Assembly (NCBI GenBank): GCA_001247695.2
Contig: LGRX02013661.1
Span: 1 to 10,454, forward strand
Length of the DNA: 10,454 nt
DNA from: Cymbomonas tetramitiformis
Taxonomy: Eukaryota; Chlorophyta; Pyramimonadophyceae; Pyramimonadales; Pyramimonadaceae
Direction: 5' to 3'
Both the position numbers and the translations under genes were made by a program. The notes under the pieces were generated by a model, which saw only the letters and a list, made by a program, of their open reading frames with translations, had not been told where the DNA came from and searched no databases. Positions 1 to 7,150 of the stretch are shown in pieces. Each line of letters begins with the position of its first letter. Position 1 is the stretch's first letter.

Positions 1-303
1 TGGATCTGGGATCGGATCCGACATACGAGAAATGTGCATGCGCGTGTGACGTCAGCTCAGTATAAATCGAGGACAAAACCGCCCAAGCATTTCTCGTACG
101 TCGATGGATCTGGGATCGGATCCGACATACGAGAAATGTGCATGCGCGTGTGACGTCAGCTCAGTATTAATCGAGGACAAAACCGCCCAAGCATTTCTCG
201 TACGTCGATGGATCTGGGATCGGATCCGACATACGAGAAATGTGCGTGCGCGTGTGACGTCAGCTCAGTATGAATCGAGGACAAAACCGCCCAAGCATTT
301 CGT
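1..303. repeat. 104-bp direct tandem repeat, about 2.9 copies
   Basis: Units start at 1, 105 and 209, and the third breaks off near 303 after GCATTTC. The left edge of the window cuts the array, so more copies may lie outside. Copies 1 and 2 differ at a single base (64/168). Copy 3 has two substitutions relative to copy 2. Each unit carries the palindromes TCGGATCCGA (12-21), GCATGC (absent from copy 3), TGACGTCA (47-54) and CGTACG. Each also has a 16-bp inverted repeat matching at 15 of 16 positions (19-34 against 88-103), which could form a hairpin with a 53-base loop. The third copy lacks the right half of that inverted repeat. The high identity implies recent amplification. The array could be a promoter array or a terminal region of the transposon that follows; no matching copy is seen at the other side of the transposase gene. 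Confidence 0.95.
47..275 (+). promoter_or_regulatory. Repeated CRE-like site plus TATA-like box
   Basis: TGACGTCA, the palindromic site bound by bZIP (CREB/ATF, TGA) factors, occurs at 47-54, 151-158 and 255-262. Six bases after each lies a TATA-like heptamer: TATAAAT at 61-67, TATTAAT at 165-171 and TATGAAT at 269-275. Only the first copy is a canonical TATA box. The spacing and the position upstream of the transposase-like gene fit a tandem promoter on the plus strand. Promoter activity is inference; the sites themselves are seen directly. Confidence 0.4.
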
Positions 304-461
304 GGAAGTAAGTATGTGAAAATGCTTGCAGAGAAAGACAAACTTGTATATATTACTATGGATATGCATACGCGATATGTCTTGGAATCGGAGCAAACGG
401 TGTAGGAGGGCGCGAATATGGATGGCAGCACGAAGCGGCGCCCCAATCCCACAAGCTTTAA

Positions 462-842
462 CGGTATGAATATCTACACCCCGAAACGTGTGTACAAAAG
501 ACATGTGATTGTGCTGCTGTGAGACTTCGCGTCAAGGAAGGGTTTACGTGTGTCTTACTAGATTGTTTGGTGACAGGGACGCATATCGGGGAAGGGTTAT
601 TGAACGTCACGCTCGTGCGGGATCAACGATCGTGGCTATTTGGGGTGTTATGTACGACTCTCCACATTACGCTGCTTGCGGTGAGCGTTTTTTTGGCGTT
701 GTGTGGCTCCGACGCTGCCTACAATCCGGGACCGAATTGGGATATTCCTCCCGTTCTTATAGACTTGTTACCCCTTCTCGTAGAGGTTGGAGTTTCCGCT
801 CGCATTATACCTCTTGGAGTGTGGCCCCTGAAAGATGATGAT
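462..842 (+). other. In-frame leader of transposase-like gene with 2A-like motif
   Basis: This stretch is open in the same frame as the transposase gene from 462 (TAA at 459-461) but contains no in-frame ATG. The only possible starts are non-ATG, for example GTG at 519, or the region is an exon whose start lies upstream. A GTAAGT donor-like site at 308-313 would allow a 5' intron. Residues encoded around 633-710 are hydrophobic and are followed by CGSDAAYNPGP, with NPGP at 723-734. The layout of a hydrophobic run, then D-x-x-x-NPGP, resembles 2A/2A-like ribosome-skipping peptides (consensus D-[VI]-E-x-N-P-G-P), which occur at the N-terminal side of some eukaryotic retroelement proteins. The normally conserved Glu and the preceding Gly are replaced, so skipping may not work. 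Whether this part is translated is unknown. Confidence 0.45.
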
Positions 843-3272
843 ATGGATACGCTTGAGACGTTGGTGGGGAAGATAGATTTGTTGTGCGAGGCCTGGACAT
901 CAGCAAAAGGACACGGTGATGTTAATCACGCTCACTCAGAGGAGGTTTGTGACGATGTGGAAATGTCAGACGAGTTGGAAGGTGGGCATGAGGAAACTTA
1001 CGAACGTCCTAGAGGTCAATTGCCGCAAGTAAGTGACGGTTTTGAGGAGTTGACGCGCGGGAATAAGGGTTGGTGGGTCGAGAAGATGCGAACGGCATTT
1101 GGGAGAAGCCCTCACCGCATTGCGGGTGCGGTGAGGGCGTATATCGAGTCCCTTCCGGCGGGCTTGAGTTCGAAGGTGCACAAGGAGTGCAATGCGGCAT
1201 TGGTGTCGTTAGGTGACCGGCGCGAGGAGACAGTGAAGAATTGTGTTGTGGCGAATTTGAGGGACGCGTTATCACGCTTAGCACGACGAAACACACGTGC
1301 GAACGTTAGTCTAACGAGGGGGATAGCGGCTGCGGCATTTGGGAGCAACTTGGCCGAGGATAACTTGGTGCGTACGGCTTGCACGATGCTTGGTGTGCAT
1401 CAACGCGTTGGAACGCTTGGGGTGGTCGGAAATTCAAACTTGAGGGAGGGGGCACACATGGCAACTGCGGAGAGAGGGCGTCGTGGCCTTTGGGAGGGCG
1501 TGATGCTTGCGGGACGGAGATTGTCTACCCGATGCTTGACAATGGCGACTTGTGCTCTTATTAGAGCTTTTTGGTTGCACCCGGACAACACTCGAGTTAG
1601 TCCTTGCAAAAAGGACGTCGTGTTGGCACGTGACCCCAACACTGGTGCTTTGAGAACACCGAGGGAGTTCGTGAGCAAACAATGGTTGGAAGCCTCTCAA
1701 CTAGTAATATATAGGAGGTTTCAAGCCAAGTACCCCGCTCTCAAGATTGGGCAACGTTCCTTTGAGAAGCAAGGGGTGTGCAAGCCGCACAATGCTGTGC
1801 GGCTGCGAAGGAAGGACAACATATCTTGTTGTTGTAGGTACCACGAAGACATGAGAATGGTCCTTGAGGGCTTTGACAAGGCCCGAGAGGCGGTGCATTC
1901 ACCATGTGCGTGCACTTCGGCGACATGTTGCCCACGGGTTCGAAGGACACCTGAGCATAGGCGAAAGGCGGTGGGGAACACGGGAATGGTTTGCACTATT
2001 GCAAAGGCGGGGAGGTCGACATCAACTTTCGCCGAGAGCTTGTTGTGTCCGCGGGTGGGGGATAAGCATGCCATGGAGTGCTTGAGAGGGAGGTGCGAGA
2101 AGTGTGGCGGCTTGGCCAACTTCAAAGTGTGTGACAGTGAGGTGCGGCATGAGGCGCAAGTGCCGTGGTCTTGTTACGAGACTTGCGGCACAGGACAGAT
2201 GGACGAGGATGGTAAGGAGATTCGGCGACTGCAGTTTGTGCAGAAGAAGACGAAGCTGGCCGCCTTGATCGCCAAGTTGCAGGCGCTGTTGCTGGGGCAC
2301 GAGCCGGGGGCTTCGCCAAACTGTCAGTGCAAGGGGAACTTCTTAGTGAATAGCGCGACCGCGGGGCAACCGGAGGCATGGGCGTGGAAGAAGTTGGAAG
2401 GCTGCGGGGATTGCGCGTTTCTGCGGCCATATGCATATCACACTTTCATGGCATTACACCAGCAGCGGCAGTTTCAGACGTGCGTCAGGGATTTGCCATT
2501 GGGACATGCGGTGTTCTTGTTTGACTTCTCGGAGAATCATTCATTGAACATTCCTCGAGAAGTGCAAAGTCTGCATTGGGTGGTGAAGCAGGCGACCATA
2601 TTAGTCTGCGTGGTGTGGAGACATGCGTGTATGGCCGTGGATGGAGTGGAATCAACCGCGGAGAACCCAGTGCTGGTGAAGGATTACGTGTACTTGTTGA
2701 GCGATGACCGGAAGCACGATCACCGCTTCATTCAGTACATGCGGGAGTTGATCATCAGAGACTACTTCATCGGGAGGGGGATCGCAAAGCCCTTGTTTAT
2801 CCACGAGTGGGCTGATGGTTGTGCGGGACAAAATAAGTGCGCGGCAGGGTTTGCGGATGTGGCGAATAGCAAATACGAGTGGTCATTAGGTGTACCTTGC
2901 CAACGGAACTTCTTTGAGACGGCGCATGCCAAGGGGGAGCAGGATGGGGCGGGGGCGCATGTCAAGCACGCAGCGGCGGTGGCGGTCATATCAGAGGGTG
3001 ACAAGTGGTATGCCCGCATCAATTGCGCTGCAGACCTGCATGCGTTCTGTTGCGAGAGATTGAGCCGACGTGCGGATAGCAGTTACGCCAAGGCAAGAGC
3101 GAGCTTCAATCAACGGTTTTTTTACTTGGTACCAGAGGACGCACTGCACGAGGAGGCGGGAGGATTGCATGCGGTGGATCACAATGCTGGTGCAGCATAC
3201 CAGGCGGTGGATGGGACGCAGCGCTTGCATTCTGTAAGGGGGGGAGGGCGAGGGGAAGTTGATGGTACGTGA
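843..3272 (+). CDS. DDE-type transposase-like protein (cysteine-rich), C-terminus frameshifted
   Basis: This is the longest open frame in the window. The first ATG is at 843; the same frame is open back to 462. Residue numbers here count from 519. The N-terminal third is acidic and then basic. Cysteine clusters that may bind zinc follow: C437-C439 with H442, C463/C465/C470/C471, and C521-x4-C526-x2-C529. The C-terminal third carries a recognisable block order: FDFSENHS (D669, E672), EVQSLHW (681-687), SDDRKHDH (728-735), DGCAGQNK (D766) and FFETAHAKGEQDG (E800, H803, D809). This order is shared with a family of uncharacterised, multicopy transposase-like proteins in invertebrate and algal genomes. 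D669, D766 and E800 or D809 are my candidates for the metal-binding catalytic triad of an RNase H-like fold; D766 to E800 leaves 33 residues between. The YDIACQ-type signature of KDZ transposases is not seen, so I do not assign a named superfamily. The frame ends at a TGA at 3270-3272 just after a G7 run, but the protein clearly continues in other frames to 3796. The element is therefore probably inactive unless these shifts are sequencing errors. Confidence 0.8.
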   Translation: MDTLETLVGKIDLLCEAWTSAKGHGDVNHAHSEEVCDDVEMSDELEGGHEETYERPRGQLPQVSDGFEELTRGNKGWWVEKMRTAFGRSPHRIAGAVRAYIESLPAGLSSKVHKECNAALVSLGDRREETVKNCVVANLRDALSRLARRNTRANVSLTRGIAAAAFGSNLAEDNLVRTACTMLGVHQRVGTLGVVGNSNLREGAHMATAERGRRGLWEGVMLAGRRLSTRCLTMATCALIRAFWLHPDNTRVSPCKKDVVLARDPNTGALRTPREFVSKQWLEASQLVIYRRFQAKYPALKIGQRSFEKQGVCKPHNAVRLRRKDNISCCCRYHEDMRMVLEGFDKAREAVHSPCACTSATCCPRVRRTPEHRRKAVGNTGMVCTIAKAGRSTSTFAESLLCPRVGDKHAMECLRGRCEKCGGLANFKVCDSEVRHEAQVPWSCYETCGTGQMDEDGKEIRRLQFVQKKTKLAALIAKLQALLLGHEPGASPNCQCKGNFLVNSATAGQPEAWAWKKLEGCGDCAFLRPYAYHTFMALHQQRQFQTCVRDLPLGHAVFLFDFSENHSLNIPREVQSLHWVVKQATILVCVVWRHACMAVDGVESTAENPVLVKDYVYLLSDDRKHDHRFIQYMRELIIRDYFIGRGIAKPLFIHEWADGCAGQNKCAAGFADVANSKYEWSLGVPCQRNFFETAHAKGEQDGAGAHVKHAAAVAVISEGDKWYARINCAADLHAFCCERLSRRADSSYAKARASFNQRFFYLVPEDALHEEAGGLHAVDHNAGAAYQAVDGTQRLHSVRGGGRGEVDGT

Positions 3273-3474
3273 GCGTACATGCTATTGTGTGAATTGTTAT
3301 GCGGAGTGTGTGCGCTCCATTCCGGACTCGGAGGGATGTTTGGAGACGTCCCACGTGGATGCGTGGAGAGATGTGGAGTTGCGGCCGGCTACGGGCGCGG
3401 CCGCCGTGAGGATTCGCGGCATGGTGGAGGAGTATGCGGCGGGTGTGAGTGTAGCCGTGCGTGCGGCGTGGTAG
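3238..3474 (+). pseudogene. Transposase C-terminal segment A, displaced by +1 frameshift
   Basis: Immediately after the G run at 3238-3244 the coding signal moves to the next frame. It runs from about 3245 to the TAG at 3472-3474. It encodes a cysteine motif C-x-C-x2-C-x3-C (TCYCVNCYAEC) followed by a region with HVDAW. This is the kind of cysteine-containing tail expected after the catalytic core in this family. Dropping one G from the seven would join it to the upstream frame without a stop, so this looks like a single-base insertion or a homopolymer read error rather than a separate gene. A GTAAGG at 3234-3239 could alternatively be a splice donor, but the frame continues coherently right across it. 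Confidence 0.65.
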
Positions 3475-3796
3475 CATCATGGCGGTGAAGAAGGATCCTA
3501 CGGACGCATCACATGCCTACTACTTGGTGAAGGCGCTGTCTGGTGTCACGGAGGTCGGCGGGAGGATCCGCCGTGATGACTATAGACAGACATTTGCTCC
3601 TGGAGACTCGGGGATTTCGGGGAGATACTTTGAGTGGACGGATCCAAACGTGCGAGATACATACACCTTAGATACTAGCAAGAAGTGCTTGATTCCGTGT
3701 GAAGCCGTACTAGCATGTGATGTTCGCCTAGTTAAGAGGGGGGATGTGCACATGCTACCCCTGAGGGAGCATCAGCGGTTGTTGGCACTTCTGTGA
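3461..3796 (+). pseudogene. Transposase C-terminal segment B, second frameshift
   Basis: A second frame change near 3455-3475 moves the coding signal to the third frame, which ends at TGA 3794-3796. The segment encodes a compact tail that includes the words AYYLVKAL, GRYFEW and YTLD. It is homologous in style to the C-terminal domain after the cysteine motif in this transposase-like family. There is an ATG at 3479, but I read the segment as the continuation of the upstream protein, not as an independent gene. With both shifts bridged, the gene spans 843-3796, about 980 codons, or about 1,090 if the leader from 519 is counted. The next ~70 bases are AT-rich, with two TATATATTG copies near 3820-3834. 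Confidence 0.6.
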
Positions 3797-3869
3797 GATT
3801 CTAGTGTTATGTAGATGTATATATTGTATATATTGTAGATACGGCCATGTTGCGGTGTATATTGTTATG

Positions 3870-4642
3870 ACTTGTACATACTTCGAATAACTTCTCCGTA
3901 TCACGTGCTACATCTCACGCACCCGCAATATATGCAATTTCTGCTTTGCAGCCCTTTTTACAGACGAAATTAGCTCCCAGCACCCCGTGAATATGACCCG
4001 ATGTGAAATTTCGCTTCTCATTGCCTAGGTATGACCTCTAAATACTTCTCACAACTTCTAATAACTTCACCGTATCACGTGCAACATCTCACGCGCCCAC
4101 GAGACATGCATTTTCTGTTGTTGCAGTCAGTTTACAGACGAAATTAGCCCCCCAACGCCCCGTGAATGTGACCCGATGTGAAATATCACTTCTCGATGCC
4201 TAGTAATAACTTCTAGATACTTCTCACAACTTGTAATAACTTCACCGTATCATTTGCATATCTCACGCGCCCACGAGACATTCATTTTCTGTTTTGCAGT
4301 CAGTTTACAGACGAAATTAGCTCCCCAACGCCCCGCGAATGTGACCCGATGTGAAATATCACTTCTCGATGCCTAGTAATAACTTCTAGATACTTCTCAC
4401 AACTTCTCACAACTTCTAATAACTTCACCGTATCATTTGCATATCTCACGCGCCCACGAGACATGCATTTTCTGTTTTGCAGTCAGTTTACAGACGAAAT
4501 TAGCTCCCCAACGCCCCGCGAATGTGACCCGATGTGTAATATCACTGCTCGATGCCTAGTAATAACTTCTAGATACTTCTCACAACTTCTAATAACTTCA
4601 CCGTATCATTTGCATATCTCACGCGCCCACGAGACATGCATA
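3870..4642. repeat. ~174-bp tandem repeat array, about 4.4 copies
   Basis: The landmark AATAACTTC followed by CCGTATCA recurs at 3886, 4060, 4235, 4418 and 4591, giving periods of 174, 175, 183 and 173. The 183 interval contains an extra ACTTCTCACA decamer. A second landmark, CAGACGAAATTAG, occurs at 3961, 4135, 4308 and 4491. The first copy is the most diverged and the last three are nearly identical, so the array grew on its right side. Each unit has clusters of ACTTCT and a pyrimidine stretch ending in TTTGCAG, which resembles a 3' splice site. The fifth copy stops near 4642 after GACATGCAT. The array lies directly 3' of the transposase-like gene and could be its subterminal region; no coding frame runs through it. 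Confidence 0.93.
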
Positions 4643-4841
4643 TCCTGCTCCGCGGCCCATCTGCGACTTGTATAGCAGCCCTGTGGCCACAATAATTAGC
4701 GAAAATGCAAAATATTGCATTCGGGTGATTTCTTATAACTTCTAACATGTTCTTGAAACTTCTTGCGACTTCTTAATGCCATTTTCATTGATTATGCAAT
4801 TTATAGTGCAAGCCCGTCCACCTAGCCGTGCTACATGCCGG

Positions 4842-5127
4842 AGATACAGCAAGGCTCCTAATCGGTTTAACCGATATTCCGATATATCGATATATCGGGG
4901 GAAAACGAGAAATCGGTATCGATCGATATCATTTTTGTGCACACTTCATCGATAAATCGGCATCGATTCCGTTTAGTATTGGCGGTCTTATGTATTGTAT
5001 ACGGATAATTGTATATACAATTCAATAATCGATATGAATCGATATCATCGATTATCGATTGAAAATGTTGAATATCGAAATCGATCGATATGCAAGTTTG
5101 AAACCGATTAGGAGCCCTGAGATACAG
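4842..5127. mobile_element. Complete hAT-like MITE (270 bp) with 8-bp target-site duplication
   Basis: The element occupies 4850-5119. The left end at 4850-4868 reads CAAGGCTCCTAATCGGTTT. The right end at 5101-5119 is its reverse complement apart from one base (CAGGGCTCC on that strand), so 18 of 19 positions pair. The flanks carry a perfect 8-bp direct repeat, AGATACAG, at 4842-4849 and 5120-5127. An 8-bp duplication with CA(G/A)GG termini is characteristic of hAT transposons. The element is too short for a transposase, so it must have been moved in trans. Its interior is AT-rich and dominated by GATAT/ATCGAT words in both orientations, giving strong folding potential. The intact duplication and near-perfect ends suggest a fairly recent insertion. 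A hAT transposase source is not present in this window. Confidence 0.88.
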
Positions 5128-5760
5128 TAGCGAGTGCTTTGACCGTGATCAATCGTGCGAGAAGGGCGGCATGGGAGCTGCCGATGTTGAAGCGCTCCAG
5201 ATATCGAAAAACATGACGCAATATATGAAATATTAAAAATAACACGAGATATTGGCAAATCAGATGGTAAAATAGAGAATATCCTTTGGACATGTCGTTC
5301 CGTGCGATTGATGTATAAATCCTGTCCAAAACCAAATATTCATTGCAGAAACGCCATGTGGAAGGCGATAGATTTGACTCTGTATATGTGGATCCTGCAC
5401 CGCTGCAATGCACCCAATTAAAACGCCCTTGCACACCATGCTGGCATGAATCGTACACCCGACATCATGTTTTTCCCTTTTGTTTTCCCTTTGAAAGCGG
5501 TGAAAGCGAAGTTAAAACCCCCTCAAAAGTGAGGTTTTTGGAGAATATAAAGTGGGGCGGTGCGACCGAGCGCTATTTGAGCGCTCTATGAGCTTGGCCT
5601 TTAAAATACCTTCAAAATGATACCCAACATTATTCCTCGGAAACACCGCCCGTTACTTTAATTCGTGATCTGGAACTCATGAATTCGGATTCAATCCCAC
5701 TAAGTATGTACACCTAGAATGTGAAAGAAGTTTCGCATCGTATAAATGTCCCATCCGAAT
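5128..5760. other. Non-coding spacer, no gene recognised
   Basis: No convincing coding frame is seen in this ~630-bp stretch. Two small perfect hairpins are present. One is CCTCA-AAAG-TGAGG at 5521-5534, flanked by A and T runs. The other is GAGCGC with a seven-base loop and GCGCTC at 5568-5586. The right side adjoins the truncated 3' end of the minus-strand retroelement fragment. No LTR, primer-binding site or polypurine tract could be recognised here. Confidence 0.5.
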
Positions 5761-6380
5761 CTACCCGAGAGTAATCCGGTTGAGCAGGCCCGAGAGGGCG
5801 AGTCCGGGGCCAGTACCACCTGATAGCGCCCTTCCGCCACTCTCCAGATGATGTCGCTTACCAGCCGGAAGTGCTCTGTGCGATGGTGCTGGGTGTTTAG
5901 CAACTCCTGCTTCAGGGTTCTGAGGTATTCGCTGCGCCCGTGCTCTGCTCTCAGCGCTCGCTCGCAGGAACACCCCTGGCTCCACTGTCCCCGTCTTATC
6001 CCTGACCTTCGCTGCTGCTCCAGAGAGTGTAACTGCTGGTTGCGCTGAGGGTCTCTCGCGTGGGGCCAGCTTGCTGGGTGGCTTCTGCGGCCTGGCTATC
6101 ACCACTAGTACTGGCCATGGAACTGGAAGCTCCTGCAAAGCCGAGCGGTGACCCCTCTCCTCCCCAGGTGAGGTAAACAGTCTGTTGGGCTCACCATGCT
6201 TGTTCACCCTTGGAATGAGCTCCACGATCTCCAGGCCGAACTCGCGTAGCAACGGTCGCCAACTCGTCTGAGAGAAGTCGGGCAACAAGAACAAGGCAGC
6301 TGTGTGGCACGGGTCCTGCTTCGCCTCGGATGCATAATGTCTCAGAATGTCCTGGATGCTCACGTTGGGATCTGAGGGGG
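5761..6380 (-). pseudogene. Ty3/gypsy-like pol fragment: methyltransferase-like domain C-half to pre-integrase segment
   Basis: Read on the minus strand from 6380, the fragment has a proline pair followed by IQDILRHYASEAK, then CHTAALFLLPDF, then a Trp-rich segment and PWPVLVVI. This is the C-terminal half of the module that starts in the neighbouring segment upstream: 'xPPx', a helix, and then 'T-x-FVLPDF..W..LL'. It is found between RNase H and integrase in algal and protist Ty3-like elements and resembles the Dam-type methyltransferase-like region of DIRS elements. A basic linker follows. After a frame change near 5910-5960, the text SEYLRTLKQELL...IIWRVAEGRYQVVLAPDSP appears. That text is typical of the segment just before the HHCC zinc finger of Ty3/gypsy integrases. 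The fragment then ends near 5761, before any integrase zinc finger or catalytic core. It is a dead, truncated remnant. Confidence 0.6.
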
Positions 6381-6784
6381 GGTGCACAGAAGATACGGTT
6401 CCTCCACTGCTCGTTCAGGCAGTCGGTCCAGAAAGGTGCTCACCTGCCGATTCTGGCCCATAGCGTCACAGCACGCGTCTACCTGGAACGGTCCACCCAG
6501 CGCTCGAGAGTACTTGCTCTGCAGTCTAGCGAACTCCGAGGAGATCAGCTTCCAATCCTGCTTGTCCACCAGCGGTTCTCCAGTTCGGATTCTCGGACTT
6601 GATTGCTGCCGCTCTGCTGCTGTCGCTAGTTGCTGCTCGGCTGCTGCTGTTGGCTGCTGCTGCACTGCTGCTGCTGGCTGCTGCTGCTCTGCTGCCGGCT
6701 GCTGCTCCGCTGTCTGCGTTCGCTGTGCTGCTGGCTGTTGTTGTGGCTTCTGCGCTGCTGTTGCGGGCGACTGGAGGTGTCTCT
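6374..6784 (-). pseudogene. Ty3/gypsy-like pol fragment: Gln-rich linker and methyltransferase-like domain N-half
   Basis: On the minus strand this segment begins with a Gln/Ala/Pro linker encoded by interrupted CAG repeats. It then reads QDWKLISSEFARLQ (about 6519-6560), GPFQVDACCDAMGQN (about 6450-6495) and LLCTPP (about 6378-6395). The order 'DW-x-L....F..L....(F)xVDACCDxxGxN...CxPP' is the N-terminal half of the same post-RNase H module. The break to the next segment sits on a run of seven G on the plus strand (6376-6382), where one base shifts the frame. The CTPP should correspond to the N/DPP(W/F/Y)-type motif of an adenine methyltransferase-like fold; here the first residue is Thr, so enzymatic activity is unlikely even without the frameshift. 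Confidence 0.6.
6600..6765. repeat. Interrupted CTG/CAG trinucleotide tract
   Basis: CTG on the plus strand (CAG on the minus) recurs in blocks of two to four separated by single variant codons. On the minus strand this encodes the Gln/Ala/Pro linker of the retroelement polyprotein. The same tract reads as poly-Leu/Ala/Cys in the plus frames, and those open frames are by-products. A frame change of the minus-strand protein lies at or near the upstream end of the tract, a usual place for slippage. Confidence 0.8.
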
Positions 6785-7150
6785 GACAGGGCGACTTCTG
6801 CGTCTAAGGGAGACGTTGGGTCATCACCTGTTGCTGGCTGCTCTGCTGCTAACGCTCGCTGCGCTCTCGTAGTTACGCCTGCGAAAGCAGAGGCTGCTGC
6901 CATCGTGGCCACTGTGTCCATGGCGTCGCGCCACAGGTCGGGAGTCTCTGCCCACCACAGTCCATTGAGCTGCGCCAGCTTCCCTGTCACTACTGGGGGG
7001 CTCACTGCGCTGGTGGGTGTTCCTCGTCCTCCTCTTCTGATGAGCTGAACCCCGCATCCAACGGAGAGTTGGGGTCCTCCTTCTCCACCTTCTTCTCTTC
7101 CACCGCTGCATTTTGAGCTACGAGAACGCTAATGAGGTTCAGATCAACTA
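6785..7150 (-). pseudogene. Ty3/gypsy-like pol fragment: end of RNase H region and acidic linker
   Basis: From about 7140 downward on the minus strand the text DLNLISVLV is followed by an acidic linker with SSSEEEDEE. After a frame change near 7015 comes SPPVVTGKLAQLNGLWW, a helix, then AGVTTRAQRALAAE and a second acidic/proline stretch. Words such as 'DLNLISV' just after the RNase H domain, and 'VTTRAQ' in the linker before integrase, are common in Ty3/gypsy polyproteins, which sets the register. The upstream reverse transcriptase and RNase H are absent: a plus-strand coding remnant starts at the point where they should be. An octapeptide DP[NT]SPLDA occurs twice, near 7050-7074 and 6795-6818. 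Confidence 0.5.

Noticed and set aside
1..303. Tandem repeats as a CRISPR array
   Set aside because: The units are contiguous 104-bp direct repeats with no unique spacers, in a eukaryotic context.
104..319. 71-aa plus-strand frame inside the 104-bp repeats
   Set aside because: It merely reads through the repeats, changing frame-phase text from unit to unit because 104 is not a multiple of three.
843..3272. Assignment of the transposase to the KDZ or hAT superfamily
   Set aside because: The KDZ YDIACQ-type signature and the hAT dimerisation-domain motifs are not seen; the conserved blocks differ.
3231..3480. Introns explaining the frame changes in the transposase tail
   Set aside because: The protein text continues with no gap across 3238-3244 and near 3460 when one base is discounted, so indels are simpler than splicing.
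5312..5340. Similarity of TATAAATC..CAAAACC to the 104-bp repeat unit
   Set aside because: Only short pieces match and the rest diverges; likely chance.
5521..5586. Two hairpins as bacterial-type terminators
   Set aside because: The setting is eukaryotic, no gene ends here, and the stems are only 5-6 bp.
6599..7048. 149-aa and 80-aa plus-strand poly-Leu/Ala frames
   Set aside because: They are translations of the CTG repeat opposite the retroelement linker and lack any non-repetitive protein signal.
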